Assembly: GCA_038532435.1 (NCBI GenBank)
Contig: JBCBAP010000038.1
Location: 1 to 33,662, forward strand
Origin: JBCBAP01 sp038532435
GTDB lineage: Bacteria > Pseudomonadota > Alphaproteobacteria > Rhodobacterales > Rhodobacteraceae
Reading direction: 5' to 3'
DNA length: 33,662 nt
A model generated the notes under the pieces. The model had not been told where the DNA came from. It did no database searches and saw only the letters and a list, made by a program, of their open reading frames with translations. The translations under genes and the position numbers were made by a program. Positions 16,905-24,697 of the stretch are shown here, one piece after another; the stretch's first letter is position 1; the number at the start of each line of letters is the position of its first letter.

Positions 16905-17850
16905 TCGCATGGATTGGGGCAGCGTCACCTTCGACTGGAACAGGGCGCGGGCGTTCCTCGTGACTGCCGAGGAGGGGTCGCTCTCCGCCGCTGCGCGGGC
17001 GCTGGGCATGGCCCAGCCGACGCTGGGACGGCAGGTCAGCGCGTTCGAGGAAGAGATGGGCGTCGTGCTGTTCGAACGGGTGGGGCGGCGGCTGATCCTC
17101 ACCCCGTCCGGTCGCGCACTCTTCGATCATGTGCGGGGCATGGGTCAGGCGGCGACGCGCCTTTCGCTCGCGGCGACCGGGCAGTCCCGCACCGTGGAGG
17201 GCAAGATCAGCATCTCCGGGACGGAGATGTTTTCCGCCTACGTGCTCCCGGACATCCTCACCAAACTGCGCCGCGATCATCCGGGGATCGTGGTGGAGGT
17301 GGTGGCGACCAACTCGCTCAGCGACCTGCAGCGACGGGAGGCGGACATCGCGATCCGCCACAACGAGCCAAAGGACCCTGAACTGATCGCCAAACGGTTC
17401 AAGGATGGCTACGCGAAGCTCTACGCGAGCCCCGACTACATCGCCCGGGAGGGGCCTTTTGACGATGCGCAAAGCGCGCTCAAGGCCGCCTATGTCGGGT
17501 TCGTGGACAATGACGCGCTGATCGCGGGCTATAACGGGTTTGGCCTGCCGGTCACGAACGCGCATTTCCGCATCCTCAGCGACGGTCACCTCGTGCACAT
17601 GGAAATGGCGCGCCGGGGCCTCGGCATCGCCGTGCTCTCCACCATCGCGGCGGAAGACGACCCGATGCTGCAGGAGGTGGCGCCGTGGATGCAGCCCTTC
17701 ACCTACCCGGTCTGGCTCGTCGCCCACCGGGAGGTGAACACGAGCGCGCGGGTGCGGGTCGTGTTCGACCTGCTTGCACGGGAACTGGCAGCGCTTCTCG
17801 CCGCCGACGAGGAGTGCGTCAGCGCCGCCGCGACGGACCGTGCGAGCTAG
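16897..17850 (+). CDS. LysR-family transcriptional regulator
   Basis: 317 aa. The N-terminal helix-turn-helix is clear: FDWNRARAFLVTAEEGSLSAAARALGMAQPTLGRQVSAFEEEMG region with FERVGRRLILTPSG. The rest is a periplasmic-binding-like effector domain. ATG 16897 and ATG 16909 are both possible starts; neither has a good Shine-Dalgarno. It is divergent from the methyltransferase, a usual LysR target arrangement. Its TAG stop overlaps the crtC TAG stop on the other strand within a shared CTAG, so crtC is convergent with it with no room for a separate terminator. Confidence 0.88.
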   Translation: MHIRMDWGSVTFDWNRARAFLVTAEEGSLSAAARALGMAQPTLGRQVSAFEEEMGVVLFERVGRRLILTPSGRALFDHVRGMGQAATRLSLAATGQSRTVEGKISISGTEMFSAYVLPDILTKLRRDHPGIVVEVVATNSLSDLQRREADIAIRHNEPKDPELIAKRFKDGYAKLYASPDYIAREGPFDDAQSALKAAYVGFVDNDALIAGYNGFGLPVTNAHFRILSDGHLVHMEMARRGLGIAVLSTIAAEDDPMLQEVAPWMQPFTYPVWLVAHREVNTSARVRVVFDLLARELAALLAADEECVSAAATDRAS

Positions 17851-18755
17851 AAGAACCGGCGCCTGACCCCGAGAGCGCGGGGCATGCGCATGGCCAGCAT
17901 GAACTGGATGAAGCGGTTCCTGAACCGGTCGAGATCGAGTGCCTCATGCACGCCCTCCGCGACCTCCCCGTGGATCCGGGTGCGGATCGCCGTGCGCGAA
18001 TAGAACGGCGCATCGAGCATGGGGGTGATGCGGTGCGGCCTGTAGCCCGCATCCGCCCGCGTCTCCCGCTTCACGGCCCAGAGGTTGCGGGGCAGGCGGG
18101 CGACCGGGGGCGCGTCCATGACCTCGATCTGTCCTGCCCGGTCGAAGGAGAGGGCGAGGCCCCCGGGGCTGCCCCGCCGGGGTTCCACATCGTAGAAGAT
18201 CGCCGCACCCTTGCGGGTCTCGAACCTCGCCCAGGTCCAGGACCGGAAATCTGCCTCGAGCGCTGCGGTGCCGAAATTTGCATCCATGTAGCCGTGGCCG
18301 GTCCAGTTGAGATCCGGCTTATCGAGGGCGACTTCGACCCGCGCGGACGGGGCAAACGGGCGCCAGACATGGTTGGCATGGAACAGGACCTCCTGATCCG
18401 TCAGCGCGTCGGGTATGAGGGTGATGTGGCCCTGCACCCGCCGCAGGTCCGGGTTGGACCGCTCGTCCACGCGCACCACCAGCTTCTCCCCGTCCCAGTG
18501 GATCGCGGAGGGGCCGACGACGAAGCTCTCGGAGGTTTGCGTCACGGCCCCGCGGCCCCGCTCGGTCATCGCCCAGCGGCCCTTGGGGCCGTAGAGTGCC
18601 ACGTTGATGCAGGCATGGTTGTGCGGATCCTTCCGCCCGCTCCAGGAATAATAGGGGGAGAAGACCGAACCTATGAACCCGATGACCGAGACGCCGTAGC
18701 GCCCGTCGCCGCTGAGCCCGTCAAGGTACCACCAGGCATACCCGTCCCGGTCCAC
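17847..18755 (-). CDS. crtC: Hydroxyneurosporene synthase (carotenoid 1,2-hydratase) CrtC
   Basis: Adds water across the 1,2 double bond of neurosporene or lycopene in the spheroidene/spirilloxanthin pathway; membrane-associated. The protein keeps GYAWWYLDGLSGDGRYG, IGFIGSVFSPYYSWSGRKDPHNHACINVALYG, and the tail with FYSRTAIRT. From the VIGFIGSVF segment to the end it is about 279 aa, close to Rhodobacter CrtC. No ATG exists at that point; the only sensible start I see is GTG at 18755 (302 aa), which overlaps the end of crtD by 85 bp. The start is therefore uncertain. It converges on the LysR gene. Confidence 0.88.
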   Translation of the reverse strand: MDRDGYAWWYLDGLSGDGRYGVSVIGFIGSVFSPYYSWSGRKDPHNHACINVALYGPKGRWAMTERGRGAVTQTSESFVVGPSAIHWDGEKLVVRVDERSNPDLRRVQGHITLIPDALTDQEVLFHANHVWRPFAPSARVEVALDKPDLNWTGHGYMDANFGTAALEADFRSWTWARFETRKGAAIFYDVEPRRGSPGGLALSFDRAGQIEVMDAPPVARLPRNLWAVKRETRADAGYRPHRITPMLDAPFYSRTAIRTRIHGEVAEGVHEALDLDRFRNRFIQFMLAMRMPRALGVRRRFF

Positions 18756-20272
18756 GACGACGTCGAAGCGCGGTCCGCCAAGATCGCCGCGGCCGCGCGC
18801 CTGCCGGAGAGTGTTGACATCGGTACCCCCGGCCCAGGATGCGCCCCACCTCCGGCGAGGGTCAGCCCGGTGATCCGCGTCACCGCTGTCGGCCTGCTGA
18901 AGGTTTTCAGCGGGCCATGGGGGTTCGCGCCGTAAAGCGCGCCGCCCGTCCCCGGGAACAGCCGGGCGAAGCCCGCCGGCGTGGTCAGCGCTGGCTCCTG
19001 CGGCTCCGGCAGGGTCATGGTCAACCCCATCGCGCGCAGGCGCGTGAAGACTGTCGTCTGGCATATATCCACCTCCTCCCGGGAGTATGTGTGGGTGTCG
19101 CCGTTGGCCGGCGCGTTCATGATCATCAGGATCCGCTCGGCGCCCTGGGGGGTGGCGGCAGCCTCTCGCCGGTCCTGGGCGCAGAGATAGAGCGTCGGCT
19201 GGCGGGGCAGGCGGCCCGCGCGGAAGATGTCGCCGAACTCTGTCTTGCTGCTGTCCCCGAAGAACACCGTGTGATGGGCGAGGGGGAAGCCGGAGGTGTG
19301 GGGGGCGTAGGTCCAGACAAAGGCCGACAGGGACCGGTCCCGCGGCCGCTTGGCCCGGACCGCGGGTCGGACCGCGTCGCCGAGCAGCCCCGCGGAGAGC
19401 GCTGCGGGATCCCCGTTGAACACCACCCGGGGCGCGGGCACATGTTCCCCGGTGTGCAGACGAAGGCCCGTGACCTGGCCTGCACTGACGGTGATCCGGG
19501 ACACAGGCGTATCGTAGACGAAGCGCACACCTCGGGCGCGGCCGAGCCGTTCCAGCGCCCGCGCGAGCGCGTGCATGCCCCCGTCGACGAGCCACACGCC
19601 GCGCTGCTCCGACGCCCAGATCAGCATCAGAATCGCGGGCGAAAGGAGCGGCGAGCCACCCACATAGGTGGCGTAGCGGGCGAAGAGCTGGCGCAGGCGC
19701 GGGTCGCGAAATTGTCGCCCGAGCGCGGACCAGAGCGTTGAGGCCGGTGCCATTGCGGGCAGCAGGCGCATCGCGTCGCCCATCACCGCCCGGGTGACCG
19801 AAAGCGGCGTGGGCGCCGCGGCCTGCATGACCGGCGCGTCGAAGGCATCGAAGAGCAGGTTTGCCCGGCGGGTGAAGGCGGCAAAGCGGGCCGCTTCTGC
19901 CCCGCCCATCGCGTCCGCGACCGCAGCCTCCGACCGTGCAGGATCCGCAAAGAGGTCCAGGCGGGTACCGTCCGCCCAGGCGTGGCGGGCGAGCGTCTCC
20001 GACCGTGTGAGCGTCACATGATCCTCGAGCCGTTCGCCAATGGCGTCGAACAGCGCCTCGAACACCCAGCGCATGGTGAAGACCGTGGGCCCCGCATCGA
20101 GAGGTCCGGCGGCGCTGGGCACCTGCCGCATCTTCCCGCCCGGTCCGGATGCCTGATCGAAGACGGTGACGTCGAAGCCGTGATGGGCAAGCTCCAGGGC
20201 CGTGGTGAGGCCGCCGATGCCCGCGCCGACCACCAGCACCCTGTCCCGCAGGGCGGCACCCGTGGGGCGCAT
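18671..20272 (-). CDS. crtD: Hydroxyneurosporene desaturase (methoxyneurosporene dehydrogenase) CrtD
   Basis: Introduces the 3,4 double bond of acyclic carotenoids; FAD-dependent phytoene-desaturase family. The dinucleotide fold VLVVGAGIGGLTTALEL (G16, G18, G21) opens the protein, followed by GGKMR, and the C-terminal FAD motif LTLAGGGAHPGPGVPMSTLSG is present. ATG 20272 gives MRPTGAALRDRVLVVGAG, close in length to Rhodobacter CrtD, with AAGGA 13 bp upstream; a GTG at 20296 is an alternative. The last roughly 40 residues (Ser/Thr/Gly-rich) extend past the normal end because the frame runs over the crtC start. Divergent from crtE with the PpsR site pair between them. Confidence 0.92.
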   Translation of the reverse strand: MRPTGAALRDRVLVVGAGIGGLTTALELAHHGFDVTVFDQASGPGGKMRQVPSAAGPLDAGPTVFTMRWVFEALFDAIGERLEDHVTLTRSETLARHAWADGTRLDLFADPARSEAAVADAMGGAEAARFAAFTRRANLLFDAFDAPVMQAAAPTPLSVTRAVMGDAMRLLPAMAPASTLWSALGRQFRDPRLRQLFARYATYVGGSPLLSPAILMLIWASEQRGVWLVDGGMHALARALERLGRARGVRFVYDTPVSRITVSAGQVTGLRLHTGEHVPAPRVVFNGDPAALSAGLLGDAVRPAVRAKRPRDRSLSAFVWTYAPHTSGFPLAHHTVFFGDSSKTEFGDIFRAGRLPRQPTLYLCAQDRREAAATPQGAERILMIMNAPANGDTHTYSREEVDICQTTVFTRLRAMGLTMTLPEPQEPALTTPAGFARLFPGTGGALYGANPHGPLKTFSRPTAVTRITGLTLAGGGAHPGPGVPMSTLSGRRAAAAILADRASTSSWTGTGMPGGTLTGSAATGATASRSSGS

Positions 20273-20343
20273 GTCTGTTGTCTGGTCCTTCGGCACTGTT
20301 CCGTACCAGTTTAAAACTTAGCCCCGAGCTCCGTCCACAATCG

Positions 20344-20372
20344 TTGACAAGAAACCGGCAACTGTCCAGACT
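20344..20372 (+). promoter_or_regulatory. Candidate crtE promoter
   Basis: A consensus -35 TTGACA (20344-20349) is followed after 17 bp by CAGACT (20367-20372), a poor -10 with 3 of 6 matches. The -10 region lies inside the first PpsR palindrome, consistent with a repressed promoter. Confidence 0.4.
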
Positions 20373-20405
20373 TATTTACACATGTAGTGTCTCATGAAGT
20401 GGACA
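20363..20405. promoter_or_regulatory. Tandem PpsR/CrtJ operators in the crtD-crtE region
   Basis: There are two perfect TGT-N12-ACA palindromes, TGTCCAGACTTATTTACA (20363-20380) and TGTCTCATGAAGTGGACA (20388-20405), with a 7-bp spacer. PpsR/CrtJ represses pigment genes under oxygen by binding such pairs cooperatively. The pair lies between crtD and crtE and just before the crtE ATG at 20429, so it could regulate both directions. Confidence 0.75.
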
Positions 20406-20428
20406 GCATGGTGCCACAGGAGGGCCGT

Positions 20429-21298
20429 ATGGACTTCAGCCGTCGGATCGAAACCACCCTGGAGGCGGCGATGGACCGGGCCTCCGGTCGGGATGCCCCC
20501 CCCAAGCTCGCCGCGGCGATGCGGCACGCGCTCTTTCCCGGCGGCGCCCGGGTGCGGCCCCAACTCAGCCTCGCTGTCGCCGCGGCCTGCGGCGATGACT
20601 GTCCGGAACTGAGCGATGCGGCCGCGGCTGCGATCGAGATGATCCACTGTGCGAGCCTCGTCCATGACGATCTGCCGTGCTTTGACGATGCAGATGTGCG
20701 GCGAGGCAAACCCTCCGTCCACATTGCCTTCTCCCAGCCGATCGCGGTGCTGGTGGGCGATGCGCTGATCGTCCACGCGTTCGAGGTGCTGGCGCGGGAG
20801 GGGCATTTCCAGCCGGGACGCCTGGCCGCGCTCGTCGGGGCGCTTGCGCGGGCGACCGGGGTGCCCAACGGCATCTGCGCCGGGCAGGGATGGGAGAGTG
20901 AGGAGAAGATCGATCTCTCCTCCTACCACCAGGCGAAGACCGGAGCGCTCTTTGTCGCCGCAACCACCATGGGCGCGCTGGCGGCCGGGGCGGAGCCTGC
21001 TCCGTGGACAGAGCTTGGCGCACGGATTGGGGAGGCCTTCCAGGTCGCCGACGATCTGCGCGACGCGCTGCTGACTGAGGAGGAGCTGGGCAAGCCCGTG
21101 GGGCAGGATGAGATGCACCAGCGGCCCAACGCGGTCACCGCACTCGGTGTCGAAGGGGCCGTTGCCTCGCTCCACGATATCCTCGGCGGGGCCGTCGCCT
21201 CCATCCCGGACTGTCCGGGGCGGGCAGCACTGGTGAAGATCGTGCAAATGCAGGCCAAGCGCCTCGTTCCCGGTCAATTCGCCCAGAGCGCTGCCTGA
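20429..21298 (+). CDS. crtE: Geranylgeranyl diphosphate synthase CrtE
   Basis: Condenses IPP with allylic diphosphates to GGPP, the precursor of carotenoids and of the bacteriochlorophyll tail; 289 aa. The first aspartate-rich motif HDDLPCFDDAD (D80, D81, D86, D87) and the second DDLRD (208-212) are intact, as are PGGARVRP and AGQGWESEEK. ATG 20429 is chosen because MDFSRRIETTLEAAM matches the Rhodobacter start and AGGAGGG (20418-20424) precedes it; earlier in-frame GTG/ATG codons fall in the operator. The crtF start is 2 bp after its stop. Confidence 0.95.
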   Translation: MDFSRRIETTLEAAMDRASGRDAPPKLAAAMRHALFPGGARVRPQLSLAVAAACGDDCPELSDAAAAAIEMIHCASLVHDDLPCFDDADVRRGKPSVHIAFSQPIAVLVGDALIVHAFEVLAREGHFQPGRLAALVGALARATGVPNGICAGQGWESEEKIDLSSYHQAKTGALFVAATTMGALAAGAEPAPWTELGARIGEAFQVADDLRDALLTEEELGKPVGQDEMHQRPNAVTALGVEGAVASLHDILGGAVASIPDCPGRAALVKIVQMQAKRLVPGQFAQSAA

Positions 21299-21300
21299 CC

Positions 21301-22443
21301 ATGGTGGCGACGCCGGACACGGGCCAACCGGGCCGGCGCAGCCTTGCCGAACGGTTCTACCGCTGGCGTACAGGCCTGATTGCGGACGCGTCCTTTCAGG
21401 CCTGGGCCGTGCGCTTTCCATTGACCCGCCCCTTCGTGCGGCGGGAGGCGGGGGCGCTCTACGATGTCGTGGCAGGCTTTGTCTATGCGCAAATCCTCTT
21501 CGCGCTTGTGGAGCTCGACGTGCTTGCCGCGCTGCGGGACCGGCCCGCGACCGCCCGGGCGCTCGCCCATCGCTGCGGTCTGGGCGAGGGTGCGATGACC
21601 CGGCTCTGCCAAGGTGCGGCGGCGATCGGTCTGCTTCGCCGACGCGGCGACCGCTACGGTCTGACCCTGCGTGGCGCGAGCGTGCTCGGCGCGCCGGGGG
21701 TGGTGGAGATGGTGCGCCACCATCGCATGTTCTACGCCGATCTTGCGGATCCGGTGGCCCTGCTGCGGGGGGAGCGGGAAACCGCGCTCTCGCGCTACTG
21801 GTCCTATGTGGGCGGAGCGAACACCCACGGAATGACGGATGAGGAGGCGGCGCCCTATTCCGCGTTGATGGCCGTGAGCCAGCGGATGGTGGCTGAGGAA
21901 ACCCTTGCTGCGTTTCCCCTCGACCGCTTCGCGCGGCACCTCGATGTCGGGGGCGGGGAGGGGGCCTTCCTCGAGGCTGCGTTGGCCGCTCATCCGCACC
22001 TGCGCGGAACACTCTTTGACCTGCCCGCGGTCGTCGCCCGCGCTCCGGCCCGGTTCGAGGCTGCGGATGTGGCGGATCGGGTGACATGCACGGGCGGCAG
22101 TTTCCTTGACGATCCATTGCCAGCGGGCGCGGACCTGATCTCGCTGGTCCGCGTCTGCTACGATCACGACGATGACGTTGTTCGAGCCCTGCTGGCAAAG
22201 GTGTACCGGACGCTGCCACAGGGCGGGACGCTTCTCATCTCCGAACCCATGTCAGGCGGTGCGCGACCGACGCGGGCCGGTGACGCCTACTTCGGCCTCT
22301 ACACCGCAGCGATGAGCACCGGCAAACCCCGCTCTGCGGAAGACCACCGGGGTCTGCTCAAGGAGGCCGGATTCGCGGATTTCACCATCCACCGCACCCG
22401 TCAGAGCTTCGTGACACAGGTGGTTTCGGCGCGAAAGCCGTGA
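21301..22443 (+). CDS. crtF: Demethylspheroidene O-methyltransferase CrtF
   Basis: Transfers a methyl group from SAM to the 1-hydroxyl of demethylspheroidene (or rhodopin derivatives) in spheroidene-type carotenoid synthesis; 380 aa. It has the plant-type O-methyltransferase family 2 layout: a helical dimerisation domain up to about residue 130, then the SAM fold with LDVGGGEG (214-221), LFDLPAV, and the catalytic-region VRVCYDHDDD. It is immediately downstream of crtE and ends about 50 bp before the bchC operator region. Confidence 0.94.
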   Translation: MVATPDTGQPGRRSLAERFYRWRTGLIADASFQAWAVRFPLTRPFVRREAGALYDVVAGFVYAQILFALVELDVLAALRDRPATARALAHRCGLGEGAMTRLCQGAAAIGLLRRRGDRYGLTLRGASVLGAPGVVEMVRHHRMFYADLADPVALLRGERETALSRYWSYVGGANTHGMTDEEAAPYSALMAVSQRMVAEETLAAFPLDRFARHLDVGGGEGAFLEAALAAHPHLRGTLFDLPAVVARAPARFEAADVADRVTCTGGSFLDDPLPAGADLISLVRVCYDHDDDVVRALLAKVYRTLPQGGTLLISEPMSGGARPTRAGDAYFGLYTAAMSTGKPRSAEDHRGLLKEAGFADFTIHRTRQSFVTQVVSARKP

Positions 22444-22493
22444 CCCACGGACCTGCCCAAGTGCCTGTGCCGACTAAGAGTTTCACATGGAAA

Positions 22494-22537
22494 TGTAAAG
22501 TCAAGTTGACAATACATAGCGTCAGCATAGAATTACA
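22494..22537. promoter_or_regulatory. bchC promoter with tandem PpsR/CrtJ operators
   Basis: The perfect site TGTAAAGTCAAGTTGACA (22494-22511) is followed after 8 bp by CGTCAGCATAGAATTACA (22520-22537), which deviates only at the first base. The sites coincide with a strong sigma70 promoter on the plus strand: TTGACA (22506-22511), 16-bp spacer, TAGAAT (22528-22533). Each operator therefore covers one promoter element, the arrangement known for CrtJ at Rhodobacter bchC. It drives bchCXYZ and, by read-through (superoperon), puf. Confidence 0.85.
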
Positions 22538-22606
22538 CTCACTCTGGTCAACGTCCCCGAGCGGATGACAGACCGCGAACACCGCGCCGATGGGAGGCGG
22601 CACGCA

Positions 22607-23548
22607 ATGGAAACCGCCGCGATACTGCTCGATAGCGCGCGTTCTTTGCGTGTGGAGACGGTTCTTCTGAAGGATCCGGCCGATGAGGATGCGGTGGTGG
22701 AGATTCGCCACTCCGGCATCTCCACCGGTACCGAAAAGCTGTTCTGGACCGGAGAGATGCCTCCGTTCCCAGGCATGGGCTACCCGCTGGTACCGGGGTA
22801 CGAATCGCTCGGCGAGGTTGTGGACGCCGGATCGGCCTCCGGACTCAAGGTCGGGCAGACGGTGTTCGTGCCCGGTGCCGACTGCTACCGCGAGGTGCGG
22901 GGTCTCTTCGGGGGTGCCGCCCGTCGCGTCGTGGTGAAGGGCACGCGGGTCCAACCCGTGGATCCGATGCTGGGTGAAGAAGGCGCGCTTCTGGCGCTCG
23001 CCGCCACCGCCCGCCACGCCATCGCCGGTCTCGACACGGATCTGCCGGAACTGATTGTCGGTCATGGTGTGCTGGGGCGGTTGATCGCCCGCCTCGTGCT
23101 CGTCGCCGGCGGGCCACCGCCCACGGTCTGGGAAATCTCGGCGGATCGACGGGGTGGCGCGGAAGACTATCCGGTCATCCATCCCGATGACGATCCCCGC
23201 CGGGACTACAAGACAATCTTCGACGTGACCGGCAAAGCGGCGTTGCTCGACGGCCTTATCGGCCGCCTCGCGCCGGGAGGCGAGGTCGTGCTCGCCGGGT
23301 TCTATCCCGAACCGGTGCAGTTCAGCTTTCCCCAGGCCTTCATGAAGGAAGCGCGGCTGCGCATCGCCGCGGAGTGGAAGCCGGAGGACCTCGCGGTCAC
23401 GGCAATGCTGGTCGCGCAGGGGGATCTCAGCCTCTCCGGCCTCATCACCCACCGCGCGTCGGCCGCCGACGCACCGCAGGCCTATCAGACCGCCTTCAGC
23501 GATCCGGCCTGCCTCAAGATGATCCTCGACTGGAAGGGCGTTCAATGA
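22607..23548 (+). CDS. bchC: Bacteriochlorophyllide a dehydrogenase BchC
   Basis: Oxidises the 3-hydroxyethyl group of the bacteriochlorophyllide precursor to the 3-acetyl group; 313 aa, zinc-less medium-chain-dehydrogenase-like family. Motifs are GISTGTEKLFWTGE (37-50), the substrate-domain LVPGYESLGEV and the nucleotide-fold VGHGVLGRL (151-159). ATG 22607 is preceded by GGGAGG (22592-22597), and METAAILL is the family start. The stop overlaps the bchX ATG (ATGA). First gene of the bchCXYZ operon. Confidence 0.95.
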   Translation: METAAILLDSARSLRVETVLLKDPADEDAVVEIRHSGISTGTEKLFWTGEMPPFPGMGYPLVPGYESLGEVVDAGSASGLKVGQTVFVPGADCYREVRGLFGGAARRVVVKGTRVQPVDPMLGEEGALLALAATARHAIAGLDTDLPELIVGHGVLGRLIARLVLVAGGPPPTVWEISADRRGGAEDYPVIHPDDDPRRDYKTIFDVTGKAALLDGLIGRLAPGGEVVLAGFYPEPVQFSFPQAFMKEARLRIAAEWKPEDLAVTAMLVAQGDLSLSGLITHRASAADAPQAYQTAFSDPACLKMILDWKGVQ

Positions 23549-24555
23549 GCCTTGATGACAAGATCCCCGACCTCATCGGTGCCCGCGACGCGGCCCTGCG
23601 GGAAGAGGCGGCAACGCCCACGCTTGAGGTTCCCGCAGCGGAGCCCACGAAAAAGACCCAGATCATCGCAATCTACGGCAAGGGCGGGATCGGCAAGTCG
23701 TTCACCCTCGCCAATCTGAGCTGCATGATGGCCGAACAGGGCAAGCGGGTTCTGCTGATCGGCTGCGACCCGAAGTCCGACACCACGTCGCTCCTGTTCG
23801 GCGGCAAGGCGTGCCCCACGATCATCGAGACCTCGACGGAGAAGAACCTCGCCGGTGAAGAGGTCCGGATCGGCGACGTCTGCTTCAAGAAGAACGGCGT
23901 CTTTGCCATGGAACTCGGCGGTCCGGAGGTCGGGCGCGGCTGCGGCGGGCGCGGGATCATCCACGGGTTCGAACTGCTCGAAAAGCTCGGCTTTCACGAT
24001 TGGGATTTCGACTATGTCCTGCTCGATTTCCTCGGCGATGTGGTGTGCGGCGGCTTCGGCCTGCCGATCGCGCGGGACATGGCGCAGAAGGTCATCGTCG
24101 TGGGCTCCAACGACCTGCAGTCGCTTTACGTCGCCAACAATGTCTGCTCCGCGGTGCAGTATTTCCGCAAACTCGGCGGCAATGTTGGGGTCGCGGGCAT
24201 GGTGATCAACAAGGATGACGGGACCGGCGAGGCGCAGAAGTTCGCCGACGCGGTCGGTATCCCGGTCCTCGCCTCGATCCCTGCGGATGATGATCTGCGC
24301 AGGAAATCGGCGAACTACGAGATCGTCGGGTCGATGGAGACGAACTGGGGCCCGCTCTTTGCCGAGCTTGGCGTCAACGTGGCGGAGGCCCCTCCGGTGC
24401 TTCCCGATCCGCTCAGCCAGGACGGGCTGATCAACCTCTTTGACGGCAAGGATACCGGGGAAGGCGTCGTGCTCGTCCCTGCGACCGAGGCCGACATGTG
24501 CGGCAAGAACGCAAAACCCAAGGCAAGCCTGGAGGTCATCTACGACGATGTTTGA
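23545..24555 (+). CDS. bchX: Chlorophyllide a reductase iron protein BchX
   Basis: NifH-like ATP-dependent electron donor of chlorophyllide a oxidoreductase, which reduces ring B of chlorophyllide a; 336 aa, homodimer. The P-loop is GKGGIGKS (45-52), switch I includes GCDPKSDTT (73-81), and the bridging 4Fe-4S ligands are C133 (GRGCGGRG) and C168 (DVVCGGFG). An N-terminal extension of about 35 residues before the NifH core is typical of BchX. It overlaps bchC by four bases, and its last eight bases overlap a small gene that precedes bchY. Confidence 0.97.
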   Translation: MSLDDKIPDLIGARDAALREEAATPTLEVPAAEPTKKTQIIAIYGKGGIGKSFTLANLSCMMAEQGKRVLLIGCDPKSDTTSLLFGGKACPTIIETSTEKNLAGEEVRIGDVCFKKNGVFAMELGGPEVGRGCGGRGIIHGFELLEKLGFHDWDFDYVLLDFLGDVVCGGFGLPIARDMAQKVIVVGSNDLQSLYVANNVCSAVQYFRKLGGNVGVAGMVINKDDGTGEAQKFADAVGIPVLASIPADDDLRRKSANYEIVGSMETNWGPLFAELGVNVAEAPPVLPDPLSQDGLINLFDGKDTGEGVVLVPATEADMCGKNAKPKASLEVIYDDV

Positions 24556-24697
24556 TCTCAACGACATGGACCAAGCCGAAGAGGCGCTGATGAAGCTGAT
24601 CGGCGACGCGCTCAAGCGCAAACCGGCGGAGCGGCGGGAGCCCGCGAACACCGACGACGCGCCCAAATGCCCCTTCGCCCGGGAGGCGCGTGCGTGA
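24548..24697 (+). CDS. Small protein of unknown function between bchX and bchY
   Basis: A 49-codon frame starting MFDLNDMDQAEEALMKLIGD and ending CPFAREARA. Its ATG overlaps the bchX stop by 8 bp, and its TGA overlaps the bchY GTG start as GTGA, so all three would be translationally coupled. Third-position GC is about 86% (42 of 49 codons), as in the neighbours. It is hydrophilic, with an acidic helical N-terminal half, a basic KRKPAERRE middle and a single Cys. I do not recognise the family. Either it is a real accessory small protein or it merely couples bchX to bchY translation. Confidence 0.55.
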   Translation: MFDLNDMDQAEEALMKLIGDALKRKPAERREPANTDDAPKCPFAREARA

